Source: Rhizoctonia solani (Eukaryota > Basidiomycota > Agaricomycetes > Cantharellales > Ceratobasidiaceae). Taken from it: a stretch of DNA of 64,000 bases. The stretch is taken from assembly GCF_016906535.1 (NCBI RefSeq), contig NC_057378.1, forward strand, positions 2,170,001-2,234,000. Reading direction: 5' to 3'. The stretch's first letter is position 1, and each line of letters starts with the position of its first letter. A program made the position numbers and the translations under genes. A model generated the notes under the pieces. It made no database searches. It was not told the origin of the DNA and worked only from the letters and a program-made list of their open reading frames with translations. This document shows, in pieces, positions 21,072-32,429 of the stretch.

Positions 21072-22453
21072 TTTCCCGATTGGTACTTGGAGTCTTTGCC
21101 AATCTTGGCGGTTTCCTTGGCTTTCCCTTTGTCCTCAGTAGGGGTAGCCTTCCAGCCTGTGCGGCATTCCGCGAACTTGTGGCCCATTTTGCCGCACTTG
21201 ATGCAGGCGCCAGCGGCGCGGCGGCGATTCCTTTCCTCCTCCAACACGAAATTGGGGTTGTCGGAGAGTTTCTTTGAACCGGTACTTGATTGGCCGGTAC
21301 TCGTTCCCCTTGCGGGGTTGGGTTGTTTGCTAGGCTTATTATCCCTCGGCGGGTGGCTAGCACGCTCTTCCCGGAGGGCGTTGTCAATAACAAGTGCTGC
21401 GTTTTGCAGCTCGAGGAGTGTTCGGGGGCGATGTTCGCGGGTAGCGATTTGGCGGCTGACCTCCCAGTGGAGGCCGCGGGCAAACTGGCCTCGAAGGGCC
21501 GCGTCGTTCCAGTCCAGTTCCATTGCCAGGGTTCTGAACTTTGTGATATAATCCGCGCATGTGCCGGACTGGGTAAGCGTGGTAATCTTCCGCTCGGCGG
21601 CCCTTGTGGCATCAGGGTCGCCGAATGCTGCCAAAAACTCTATTTTGAATCCCTCAACCGTTTGGATGATTGCCCGGTGTGATCCAAGCTGGTCAAGGTG
21701 TGGGTGTGCCCATGCTCCCGCGGAATCCTTCATATTCATCAGAAGGAAGGATAGGACTTCTTGGTCCGTGGGAAACATGCGCGAGTTTAGCCGGGTCCAG
21801 GCCAACATCCTTGTGAGCCACTGTTTGGCCTCGCTCCCAATCTTGCCTGTATAGGCATCTGGGTGGTCTACTTTGACCGGGGCAGGATATGCGGCAACTG
21901 GAGCCGGTGGAGGAGGGGCAGGATATGCGGCAACTGGAGCCGGTGGAGGAGGGGCAGGTGCTCCAATGGGGGATCGGAGACGCGGAGATGGAGGGGGAGA
22001 CGGGACTCGCGGGGGTGCGGCTCTTCTTGGGGTAGGCTGGGCGAGGCCTGGGGCTTCCCTAGTTGGTTCTGACCAGAAGGGTACCCTGCTAACCGATCCA
22101 ATAGGCTTGGTTTTTGGTATGGGGCGTGGCGTTTCTTCCACTGCCTTGGGTTGGTTCCCTTCTGGGGTACGGGGGCCTTGGAGCTGGAGGGACTTGAGAC
22201 CATCCTTGACAACATCGATGGTTTGTGAGATATTTTCGACGTTTGTCTGGGTCTCAATCCCTGCTTCCTTGATCTCAGCAATTTCTCGCTCGAGGCGCTC
22301 AACTTGGCCGAGTAGGCCGAGGAGGAGTCGGGTGACTCGTTCGAGGGAGACTTCGCCATATTCGACAGAGGAGGTTGGCGGAAGCTGGGGTTCCAGGTGT
22401 CCCGAATTGAAAGGGGATTGGGCTCGAGAGGCCGTCCGGGAACGGGTTGCCAT
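21065..22453 (-). CDS. gag: Gag polyprotein
   Basis: This 462-residue protein starts at the first Met of the frame. Residues about 35-70 have a heptad-like Leu/Ile pattern and may form a coiled coil. A Pro/Ala-rich linker follows and contains a tandem duplication. The retrotransposon-gag capsid region comes next (D-P-D-A-T-R-A-A-E-R-K-I, Y-I-T-K-F-R-T-L-A). A single CCHC zinc knuckle (C-I-K-C-G-K-M-G-H-K-F-A-E-C) and a basic tail end the protein. It would package the RNA and form particles. The stop lies four bases past a slippery heptamer, so a fraction of ribosomes could continue into pol. Confidence 0.95.
   Translation of the reverse strand: MATRSRTASRAQSPFNSGHLEPQLPPTSSVEYGEVSLERVTRLLLGLLGQVERLEREIAEIKEAGIETQTNVENISQTIDVVKDGLKSLQLQGPRTPEGNQPKAVEETPRPIPKTKPIGSVSRVPFWSEPTREAPGLAQPTPRRAAPPRVPSPPPSPRLRSPIGAPAPPPPAPVAAYPAPPPPAPVAAYPAPVKVDHPDAYTGKIGSEAKQWLTRMLAWTRLNSRMFPTDQEVLSFLLMNMKDSAGAWAHPHLDQLGSHRAIIQTVEGFKIEFLAAFGDPDATRAAERKITTLTQSGTCADYITKFRTLAMELDWNDAALRGQFARGLHWEVSRQIATREHRPRTLLELQNAALVIDNALREERASHPPRDNKPSKQPNPARGTSTGQSSTGSKKLSDNPNFVLEEERNRRRAAGACIKCGKMGHKFAECRTGWKATPTEDKGKAKETAKIGKDSKYQSGKE
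21071..21077 (-). promoter_or_regulatory. -1 frameshift slippery heptamer GGGAAAA
   Basis: On the minus strand the Gag codons are G GGA AAA followed by GAG and the TAA stop at 21065-21067. Slipping one base back opens Arg-Val-Arg-Val and the whole pol frame. The motif and its phase are the same in copy 1 at 748-754. Confidence 0.72.
21883..21954 (-). repeat. 36-bp tandem duplication in gag linker
   Basis: A unit of about 36 bp occurs twice in tandem and encodes two copies of the peptide P-P-P-P-A-P-V-A-A-Y-P-A. The reading frame is kept. It lies in the flexible region before the capsid domain. Confidence 0.8.
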
Positions 22454-22924
22454 GGTAGATTGAGGGTATGAGCGGCCAGCGTGGGAAGAGGCCCGCGAAG
22501 AGGAGCGTGTGGGAGTCCGGGAGAGAATGGTGGGAAGATGGGGGAGACTAGTAGGTGCCTTTGTCAGGACTTATGAGCGCTTTATTGCGTAGTACGCTAA
22601 GAGCCTGCGTCAAACGACCTAGCGTTGAACAGTAAGTGTAACTAATCACTGCCGTGGACGGGCGTGATGTAGTACCTAGTCTCTGCAAGCGGGTGTATCT
22701 GCTGTCTGGCTCCGCTGGCAAAGGGTGCGGCGACCGTGTGGTATGCGGGGGATAGGAATATCCTGCCTTATAGCAATTTCCTACTACGTGGGGGTGGGGG
22801 AGTTTTGATTATTATCTCCCGCAAGGTGGCCCCGATCACGTGATTTTGGTCGTGCTAGTACAGGTATTCTTCTCCGGGGTTGAGTCTCAGTGGTGGGTGT
22901 ACAGAACGGTTTGCAACCGACGTA

Positions 22925-22937
22925 AGGTCGATTACCT
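22925..22937 (-). other. Primer-binding site, complementary to the probable mRNA 5' end
   Basis: Two bases after the 5' LTR the minus strand reads AGGTAATCGACCT. It is the exact reverse complement of a 13-bp stretch in the 3' LTR (17305-17317). It is a 12-of-13 match plus a G-U pair to the 5' LTR (23189-23201). That stretch starts 34 bp after the TATA box, where transcription should begin. This matches the self-priming arrangement known for Tf1/sushi-group elements, and I see no tRNA-like TGG start. Confidence 0.7.
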
Positions 22938-22939
22938 AG

Positions 22940-23523
22940 TGTCCTAGACGTCTGCAAGGACGTCGAGGAGGAAGGCGCTTGCGGCCGGATGTATCTAAGT
23001 AGAGAACCGCGTAAGGCGGCGGCAAGCTATCCTACGGCGACGACTAGCTATACTACAATGACCAAGGCCGTAAGGGCGATGACCAGCTATGTAACTACAG
23101 TGAAGAAGCCGCTTAAGGCGGTGTGAACTAAGTAACTAAGTGGGTTACTGGGCTTAAGGCCCTTGTACAGCAATGGGGATGCGACAAGAGGTAATCAACC
23201 TGGGTGTTACCATGGTCGGTTGGCCTCCTTATATATTCTACAGAGTGACTAATTACAAATACATCATATCAAATATATAATCCAATAAGAACCCCGCTCC
23301 GCAGTCGGCCTTACTCATGCATACGTGTCACTGACGTGTCATAGTGATGTCATCAGGTGGAGGTGGCTACGTATGCTGAGGTAAGCGCGGAAGGGGACGT
23401 GGCTTGGCGCTTAGCGTATGATATAAGCGCCGAGGTCACGTGATCGAAAATGTTGTCCGTTTGCTTTCGTTTAAATTCGAGAAAATGGGAATAAATTCCC
23501 TGGTATCAAGTGTGTCTACGACA
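22940..23523 (-). mobile_element. 5' LTR (promoter LTR) of the intact chromovirus
   Basis: This 584-bp LTR carries TATATAA on the minus strand at 23229-23235 and a CACGTGATC block at 23423-23447. It should drive transcription leftward. It differs from the 3' LTR at seven positions. Confidence 0.95.
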
Positions 23524-24143
23524 TGCTCCTTTGACCTTGCCCACTCCCTTCAATCAGCGCCATGCGTGAGGTAAAATGAAGGTTGGTAAGTCGCGGGCCC
23601 TACTACCATGAAATTATCTGTATCCATGATAAGTTAGTACCGTTGCTTTGTAGGTAGCAAATCTGACAGTGTGATGGACAATATTGTGAAATTTTGCCAC
23701 AAGCTTTAGATCACACTGTGGTGTGATAAGACCCTGAAAATCAGTACATCAGTAAAAGATTCCTTTTTTTGGTAGGATATGGTCTGACAATTACAATGTT
23801 AGTATGCCTCCCTCAGCATGAATCAGACTATGGAAGAATTGATACCTAAAATCAGTATGTATTGACCCTGATTTCAGCTCAATTCTCACTTAAACACACG
23901 CACTGATTTTCAGCATTATAACCTTGTACAGTGTCAGCTTGTCTCTTTTCGAACTCCATTGTTGTGGCGCGGCGGTTTGGTCTAAATCTGACTCCTTGGG
24001 CCCTAAAAGATAGACTTATCCTACACTCCGGTGTGGTCCCGTGTATGTTGGTGAACGGGTATATATGTGTATGTATGTATATCTATCTGAATGTATGTAT
24101 ACATGTACAAAGTCTTTTTTCGACTCAATACGAGTGGGGGAAC

Positions 24144-24345
24144 TGTTAGATTTTCAATATCTCGCACTCACGTTACATAAATTTTACCTCTTACAATCGT
24201 GATGTGCTATATATGGATGGACGCGCTTTTCCTCTTCTCCTTAGTTCTCTACGCAAACGTAGTACGAGCTAAGATGCATTCGTATAGCTCCCGAACTACT
24301 CACCTTGAAGGGAACCTAGTGCCACCCAAGACTACGCCCACCCGG
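24144..24345 (+). repeat. Repeat E, copy 2
   Basis: The copy starts near TGTTAGATTTTC and includes TGATGTGCTATATATGGA and TAGCTCCCGAACTACTCACCTTGAA. It matches the split copy at 7849-7893/9483-9690 and a more divergent one at 24886-25005. The TATATA box and the ends would suit an LTR of another class, but no element body is seen. Confidence 0.65.
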
Positions 24346-24885
24346 AGCAAAGACTTGTGGTGGTAGAGAATCGATATCGCACAAGAAGGGTAGGTGAAAG
24401 GAATGGGTATGTCATGAACTGTGATAATAAATAAGTAAATAAAGAACATTAAACATGCAAGGATAACTTTAGGGATGGTAGGCGGGTGCTGAAAAATGCT
24501 AGGACAGGCTAGATCCTTGCGCTCAGTAGGCTATTCCCAGGCTGTAGCAGTGACCATGTCCTCTGAACTCGATGAAATAATACCGCATGTGATGCCCCCG
24601 CACGCTGCGGCTCACATGTCTACGTATCAATGATCGGCTTCTGAACTTCTATTTGTAGAGCAATCTTTCGTTCCCCCTTAGCACGCTTCTGAGGAGCAAG
24701 GTCGGTTTGAGACCCCTTACATCATTATACCACGTTTGCTCATCCTTGCATCACTTTGACAGGTGTCAGGTGTCAGGTGTCAGAGGCCTGGAGCCCACAA
24801 CCAACAGATATTAATAAAGTATCAATATCCATATCTTCATTAGAATTCCAATATTCTGCGTATATTTACATACTCATTACCTTTT

Positions 24886-25005
24886 ACGGTTTCGATATAT
24901 TGTATACGGATAAATGCGCGTTTTCTTTTCCTTGGTTCTCGACGCGAACATAGTATGGGCAAAGATATCTTCGTATAGCTCCCGAGCTACCCACCTTGAA
25001 ATCTT
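24886..25005 (+). repeat. Repeat E, copy 3 (divergent)
   Basis: It contains TTCTCGACGCGAACATAGTATG and TAGCTCCCGAGCTACCCACCTTGAAA, parallel to copy 2. Confidence 0.6.
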
Positions 25006-26266
25006 TAACAGTCACCCTCATTATCCACCTGCGCATTCGAAGATCGCCAGCACATTAACAACTCAACTGAACAAGTAGGCTACAGGCGTGTTGCAATCAA
25101 ATGCCAAGGGATTACGGCCCTTCAGCTGCGAGTGACTCTTGCTGCACGTACAAGTCAGCTGTGTCCTCGCCCATGTCTTGGGTCTGGGTTTCAATGTAAC
25201 AATTTATTATTACGTAGCATTTAAGGTTCGGGTACTTCCGGACCATGTCGCGAGTCGGCTTAATTCTTGATTTTTTAATTACAGTTTATTGCTCGGGTGT
25301 GCGTGCCAAGCAAGCAACGGAGGACTGAATTTGTTACAAACGCATTGGCACACAAGAAAAAGCACTGAACATGCACAAGGGTTCAATATATGGATTGAAT
25401 CAACGAGGAACCTACGGATCCAGTGCCAGAGGCAAGGTCCTCATGAGAATTCCTTTGAAAATTGTCAGTAGGTAATGCTAACGCCACCAATTTGGCAGGT
25501 CAAAGTTTAGGAAGATAGGCCCCAAGATTGAGGGTGTGTAGTTTCCGTGGAGCAGGTTGAGCAAGCGTTAGTGAATTCAGTGGAAGATGATGAGGTTACC
25601 ACCCAATTTATACACATATGTGAGTGAAATAAGGGTGCGCATTTGTGCGAATAGTAGTGGAGCTTTGTAATTATTTTCGTATACATGGCATATCTCAAAG
25701 GTCTTCTCATTGGAGCTTTGCTTTAAACAGACCTTTTTGCTCTGGGAGAAAACATGAGAGTATTGAAAAATGCGTGCTCTTTTAGCCAATCAATCTGGGT
25801 CGAATAGGTGAGAAGTGGTGGTCCACAAAGAAGTGAATTTAAGGGAATAATTTTAGCCTTTGGACTCCTATTGTTTATTTCCCCATCCCTTCGATTTACC
25901 TGATGACCATAGCGCCAATCTAGGACTACACGAGGACTTACGCTCATCCCTGTGCTATCTCAAGGAGCATTAGACGCCAAGCACCATCCAATGTCAAAGA
26001 AGCACACGCTGCAGGAATCCCACACCACAGCACCGTGTCGCCTGATTTGTATTGATATTTCAACTTCCTATAGATAAGCACTGATGCACGCCTTCAAACA
26101 GTAGTTGACGCCACCACACCTGGCTTGACCGGCCAATAATTGAGCTGCTGGCCCAATCTTGGAGGGAGTGGAGGGGCTTGCTTGGCATCCTATATAAACC
26201 TATCGAGGTCGGAGCCATGTACCCATACCTGTTGTCAAAACTCACCGCAATTAATTATTTCAAAAC

Positions 26267-28581
26267 ATGAACTCTCAAGGTGTGTATGTCAGCTAATAGA
26301 TTGAATGGGCCAATGGAAACTCAAGAACGTTATCCCTCCTAGAGCCCTTCGAGTCAACTGAAGTAAGAAAAACTTTGGATACCAACAGAGCGAACTCGCA
26401 AGTAGTGGAAAACAAAAGAAGTTCGATAGAAATCATCACTGCCCCCCATGAGTCACCTACACCTGAACATCCGGCCGATCATGAAACAGGAGAAGACAAA
26501 CAATCAAATCTGAATGTGAGTTTAAAGTCTTAAGGAAGCGGCCTTTAAAATGTCTTCACTCTTTTATTAGCCTCGTAAACTTAAATCCTACGCCTACGGC
26601 ATTCAAACTATTGCATTTTTTTACTGTACGCAATTCTTGAAAGGTGCCAAGAGTACAACTTATTTGAGATTATTACAGGGACCAACATCGGACTTATTAT
26701 TATGCCATTCGCTGTAAGCATTGATTTGACCAGAACCGTTTGTGTTGAGCTCCTATCTTCCGTTCTTTGGCTGTAGTTTGCCCACAAGTATTTATTCCCG
26801 GATAATAATGCGGCCATCATTGTTACCAACTTCATTGCATTGGTGGGCATGTCAGGGCCGCTTTCATTGACATGGAACCAAATTGCTTTGTACGTTGGAG
26901 GGTTTACCGAAAGTAAGTCACGCTCTCCCACCTCATGTGTTGGTATTTCTAGATTGATTCATGCACAGCTATGATTTTCGAGGTCGAGAAGAATTTGATT
27001 GAACTTATATTCGCGGTAGCGCTAACCAAGTTTTCATTGCTTCCGCCCGCTGAAGAGGTCTGCTTAGGCTATTGCTTTGAAAGACTGTGACATTCAGACG
27101 CTACAGGCAGTACTGATGGGCTGTATAATCAATAATCTACTTAGTAGGGACCTGAATTCTATCTATATGCGATTCTGTTGTTGACAAGATCGATACTTGC
27201 ATTATAGTTGTTGGTTTAAGCTGTAAGTACGGATTATCGTGGCATCTAATCAGCTAACATGGGTTTTGAAACAAGTTCAACTCGGGGGGCTCCGACACTA
27301 CGAGCAAGGATTCGACGTAGGCAAAGCCCAAATCAATTCCTCCCTACTTATGCTGGGAGCAACAATACAGATACTACCCAGTGTGATGGCCTTTGCAATT
27401 TCTAATGACGGCTGGCAGGAATCAGGCTTAAGTTCCGAAGCCCAGACCGCAATTGTTGCGGTTACTATTCGATGCATTTCCGCCGTAATGCTTGGCTTGT
27501 AGGCGGTCTCTTATCGCTATGCGCTGATGTGTTGATACTTATATTTTACAAGCTATTGCTCCTATGTACTATTCTCATTCTTTGTACACAAGATAAGGGC
27601 GAGCGGCAAGCTCTTGATTCCCAATCACGATGGCCAAAGCAATCGCGCAACAAATTATCCATCAGGGTACACTCCGGCCGAGTTAATTATTAATGCTCTC
27701 CTTCGCAGGAATTCCTCCGCGAACAGAGGCGGAGAAGAGGTCTCCAACTCACGATCTAAAAGGAGAATCAATATTGTTGTCGCATTTGTTGGTGCAGTCG
27801 TGTTCACTGTGGTAACTGTTTTGAAAGTCATCATAAAACTTGGAGATAACTTCTGTTCTCGGTTGTTAGTTAACGGCCCTTGCACTCCAATACCTCTGGG
27901 AATCACTGGACAAAGTAATGCTTACCAGCGATCCAGAAAATCCCGAAGAACAGTATTATCGGATCAGCCCAAAGTTTTTGGGAGTGATGTGAGTGCTAAT
28001 CTTACCTAAGTTTAATTCCAAGAGACCTCCTCTTATTAGTCGGAAAACAACTACCAGCATAATCCCACTAATCCAATGTATGGCTCAATTTACGTGGATA
28101 GCTGAGGTGATAAAGGATGGCATTCACAACCGCCTTGATGATGTGATTGATACTGTAGGTTATACTGTCTCAACTGCTCTGAAACTCTCGTACTTATTAG
28201 CAACTCATGCGACTACCATCGCAAGACAATTGGTGCAAGTATTCAGATGTCATTGTTGGTTACCCCGTTACTGGTAGTGACGGGCTGGGCCCTGGGAATT
28301 CCGGTGGGGTAACTTTGCAGAGATCCAATAGATTCATTTTTAACCGGGATCTCTGGTAGTTGTTTCTCATCAACCACTCTTTAGACTGCTTCGTATTATT
28401 CCTGTCTGTCCTGGTGATCAACTACGTAATTCATGACGGAAAGTCAAACTGGTTCGAAGGTACAATCTTGCTAAGTGCGTACCCAGCCGGACTCACTCCT
28501 GCAGGAGTTAACAATTTGCCCGACACGGTTTTGTCAACAGCACTTTACATCGTTTTCGCGATTGCATTTTGGTTTCAGTAA
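26267..28581 (+). pseudogene. VCX1/CAX-like Ca2+/H+ antiporter gene, decayed
   Basis: Pieces across 2.3 kb resemble a vacuolar Ca2+/H+ exchanger. They are a cytosolic N-terminus, A-A-I-I-V-T-N-F-I-A-L (26778-26912), L-I-E-L-I-F-A-V-A-L-T-K (26957-27050), G-G-L-R-H-Y-E-Q-G-F with A-Q-I-N-S-S-L-L (27260-27380), and F-L-S-V-L-V-I-N-Y-V with D-G-K-S-N-W-F-E-G (about 28380-28470). Plausible short introns join several pieces. The start is set at an ATG followed by a GTGTGT donor. Stops and frame changes occur around 27500-28340. The G-N-A-x-E ion-binding motifs of both halves are not intact. I judge it a recent pseudogene, but a divergent functional gene cannot be excluded. Confidence 0.6.
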
Positions 28582-29117
28582 GATGTCTATCCTAGCCTTA
28601 CAAAGAAACAAGATCAAACTAATCAATTAACATAACAGCCCCGAAAAATGGACGCCCATCGATCAGGAAGTGGAAAACATATGCAACCACAAAGGGGATA
28701 TAATGCACGCAACGAACTCGACTCAATAAAGTGTTTTGTGTGTAGATGAGATGCGGTTATCCCAATTCCAAGGCGCCGTTGATTTCAGTTTTCTAAATAG
28801 ATTACCTGTATTCAACTTATTTATGCGCGCACTTATTTTTGACCCAAAGTCCATCTCTCTTAATTCCGCATGTACGCTCCGCATTCATTCTCTTCTCCGC
28901 CCATAACCTTGTATATTCTTATCATGCGACACGTTGAAAACTACCGTATTTGTACAAGGTCATTGAAGTGCGACGCTCAAACCCGGAGTATAAAAACCAC
29001 GTGTCGAATGTATTAAACTAAATACGCTTTCTAGTGAACTTCAGAGCATACAGCTGCCGTACGTCTATTAAAGTTGAAGTAGCATACGATACATATTTAT
29101 TCATCGAAAATATTCCT
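28582..29117. other. Intergenic, no gene seen
   Basis: This stretch separates the antiporter remnant from the calpain-like gene, and the two genes converge here. I see no repeat or coding signal. Confidence 0.5.
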
Positions 29118-32100
29118 TCACGGGTGACCACTGCCCTTTCTCCTCCATTGGATGATATTTCCCTGTCGAAGCTGACCACTGATCTTTACTACTCCCTCCC
29201 CTTTAGTATAGATCCGTAACCCTAATATGACTGAGTTCTCATCATCGTCTTTGGTCTAGGACTTCGTTAGAATAAGTCTGTCGGAAAAGGTAAATTCGAC
29301 ACATACTTGATTATTCAGCTTTCTAGACTCTTCTTCAGTTTGGATGTACAGGAACCTATGCGCCTTGTCATGCGATTCGGGCTTGAACTTGAGACATTGC
29401 TCGCAAATATTGTAGCTGAGACAAGCAGGACTATTCATAGCCAACATCAGTCAATAATCAAATAAAATGGCATATCAAAAAGCTACGCACTCGAGGCAAC
29501 GGTACCATGATCCCTCTATAGGAGTCACCTACAAGCACCATCATTTGAATAAGCAAAGCAAAGCAAAAGATGGGACCATACCTTGCATACGTTGCACGCA
29601 AAACCTATATGAATAGGCCTGGAAATAGGAGACGGCAATGGTGCATAAGAGTAATAGGGACGCGGAGATGGGTTATATGAAGGACTATTTGAATAGGTTC
29701 CCACCGCCGGTACCGGATATGGCTCATTAGTGTTCCCCTGCGTGTTATCCTTTTGGACTTCCTCGATTGTCTTTTCAGGTGTAACGACTTGACCCTCACC
29801 TCCCATTGCGGGCTCCTCGGAATGAGTCCTTGGCTCATCGACGGGCTTCACCACTTCTTCTGTGTTGGCGGTTTCCCCGCCACTTTCGGTCGGAGCGTCG
29901 GGCCCAGGACCAGGACCAGGACCAGGTTCAGGCTCGGTCGCCGGGGGCTTCAAATCAGGAGAACTAGTATACGGCGCATCACCAACCGGCATTATAGGAC
30001 TGGGCTCTCTGGGCGTAGTTGGCGAAGGGCTCGATTCGCTGGCGCTCGCAGACTTGGAACTATCAAGTCCAAGGTTCTTCTCCTCCAGAGTGTTTAGGTC
30101 TTCGCCACCAAACAGATCTTCCGGAGCTGGAAGGTGGCTCGTATATGCGCTGGTCAAGCAGAGTCAAATATAATTAATTTACGCTAAAGCAGTTTCAACT
30201 TACTTGGGGTCGAAATCTATTGTCCGATACTCAGATAATAATCGAATGGAGAGAGCGAGCTTTACTTACTGACTGCGATCGACTTGGATATTGCCTCTTG
30301 AGTTAGGACCTTGCTCAGTTTACGGGTGTCCCAGCTTCCGACCGAGTCTTGATAGTAATACTGCCATTGAAAATCAATATCAGCTCTAAAGGAAGAACGT
30401 GAGCATGACACTGTCTTACCTTTGACCGTCCCAACTTTTGTTTCCGATCCAATCTCACGTGCAAGACATAGTCTCCTTTTCGAGGTTGGCCAGTTCGACA
30501 CTGACTGTCCGCCGCCAGAGCACATTATGATATGAACGGGTGTAAGGCTGTTTGGCCGGAGCACCTACATATGACATCAGACCAAGGCCAGATGGCGGTG
30601 AAAGAAACATCAATTCATCACCTATACGATAAACGACAAAGTCCATGGACCAGTCGTTACAACCCGAGACATCTCTGAAATAACGGTCGTTGAGTTTAGA
30701 GAGCACAAGGAGTGCCGGAGAGTTCTCCGTGACCGAGAATGTGACTATCATTCCATATTAGTCAGGCCTCACTAGTAGGGTCAAAAAGATACTGACAGCT
30801 GACATCGCCATAACTCCAGGCACAAGGATAGGTCCTGGCAGTCACATTCAACCACATCGAGCTCATCTTCCATCCACCATCGAACAGTCGACTACGCTCG
30901 ATCGTGGCCCACGCTTTGAGAAAATCTTTGTATTCCATTAAGAATTCGCCGTCGTCGCCAAACTTGTGGCGGAGTTCGGGAAGGCGAGCTAGCCATTCGT
31001 GTGTCCATTCTTTGGAGCCGTCGGACCACGGGCCGTTCCATTCTGATTGGCCCCACGGATTTCGCATGCGTAGAAATCGTTTTCCTAACACCTAATTGAT
31101 TAACATGAGATAACAAGGAGTGCTGTTTAACAAACCGTTGACTTCTAATGCTTCAAGGACCGAGTACGCATGTTTTGGGACCAGGCCTAAGAAGGTGGTA
31201 AGAGCACAAAACGTAGGAAAATAAGAGATTTTTCGACATACCATTTATCTGCCGGCGCGAATCATTCATAACACATGCGAAGAGTCTGTCTTTGTTGGCA
31301 TTCATGAGTTGCTCCTCCCAGAAACGTTCAGTATTCAGAATATCCTTGACACGGAAGATGCTCGACACTCCTCTAAAAAAAAGCATCAGTCAAAGAACAC
31401 GTCAAAACGGAAGCATCTTACCCGGTCAAACTTTCAACGGCCTCTGAGCCCCAATCCAAATCAATAGCTCCATAATCACCATGTAACTTTGCATACGCCT
31501 TTTCCAGTAGCGGTCTGCGATAATTTCATTACAAAACTTCATAGGATACCGGAGCTGGACTTACAACCAGGTCTCATTCTCCGTCTTGCTTCTCGAAAAG
31601 TACAGCGTCTTGCCCCCCACACGAGCCCGAGTATCAAATCGCTCTTTATCTTCGTGGTACATCTTTTGCTGAACATCTACAAGTTCTTCGTATCTGGGAA
31701 TTCGAGTGAACAAAAGGTCGTCTATAATGACGTCTACCCATCCGGAATCGCGATAGAACAGAAACCCGTAGACACCGACTTCTTCATCTCTCTATAAAAA
31801 TAGTTAATGAGCGTTTTCTCATATGAGGGGACCATTTACGTGAACACATATACGATCAATCAACCGTTTCATTGTCGCAACAGTCGATACGGCACTCATG
31901 AACCAGCTATTTCCCGCGTGGTTACTCTGTACGACATCCGATGAACTTGCACCGTCAATGAAGAATTCTGGCTATAATAATAGTGAGAAACAATAAACAA
32001 AAATCCTATGGAACATCTGTTACCTCTTCGAATATTTGCGTAACTCGCAGGACGTCGGCGGGCTCCAAGGGTAACTTGCCCGGTTCAGCTGGTGGAAGAG

Positions 32101-32429
32101 CGAGTCGGTTAAGCCCATACAGGCACCTCTCCTGATCGTCTTCGAGGTCAAATTCGATATCACGATATCGGCAATTCCTTTCTCTGGCAGCAAAATGTTG
32201 GCCGAGATGTGTGTCAGGCGCAGAGCTAGAATGCATACCTGCAGTGTCTGATTATCTCCTCCACTTTCTGGTGGCATCTTTCTCTTGCGATCTCCAGTTC
32301 GGCGGTGCATAGTAGATCGACCTCCTCCCTTCGTTGCTCGAAAGTGACTTTGCTCTGTGGCGCTGGCCTAGGCTCGGGGAGCTTCCCTAGAACTTCGGGG
32401 GAGATAATTCTGTCAAAGATAGAGAACAT
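29118..32429 (-). CDS. Calpain-like protein with ZZ finger, catalytic Cys lost
   Basis: A multi-exon gene starting at Met 32429 with short GT-AG introns. The order is an N-terminal helical region, a calpain (peptidase C2) catalytic region, a calpain domain III-like beta sandwich (about 30455-30850), a Pro/Ser-rich linker with a Gly-Pro repeat, a ZZ-type zinc finger (about 29380-29620) and a short conserved tail. The site that reads G-D-C-W-F-L in the paralogue at 41855-45087 reads G-N-S-W-F-M here (Ser codon 31906-31908), with one additional residue in the loop. The His (31170-31172, K-H-A-Y-S) and Asn (31059-31061, R-N-P-W-G) remain. It is probably a pseudoprotease, since the frame is otherwise well kept. 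Partner and substrate are unknown. Confidence 0.85.

Larger units (their letters stand above)
17056..23523 (-). mobile_element. Intact Ty3/gypsy chromovirus, family A (6,468 bp)
   Basis: Two 584-bp LTRs (17056-17639 and 22940-23523) differ at only seven sites by eye, all transitions and with no indels. Between them lie a leader, gag (21065-22453) and pol (17622-21071, in the -1 frame). No premature stop is present. The C-terminal chromodomain places it among the chromoviruses. The element looks young and possibly competent. The flanks gtggc (left) and tgctc (right) do not form a duplication, so one side was probably rearranged after insertion. Confidence 0.96.
23524..26266. other. Intergenic, repeat fragments, no gene seen
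   Basis: Apart from repeat E (24144-24345 and 24886-25005) and a 40-bp S-repeat fragment near 24585-24625, I see no gene. Open frames here are short and lack motifs. The sequence right of the chromovirus does not continue LTR D or LTR B, which flank its left side. Confidence 0.6.

Noticed and set aside
21873..22463. Long plus-strand ORF (196 codons, Gly-rich)
   Set aside because: It is the antisense shadow of the Pro/Ala-rich linker of gag, has no domain and is explained by GC-rich codon bias.
29753..30173. Plus-strand ORFs with Gly-Pro repeats
   Set aside because: They are antisense to the linker of the calpain-like gene at 29118-32429.
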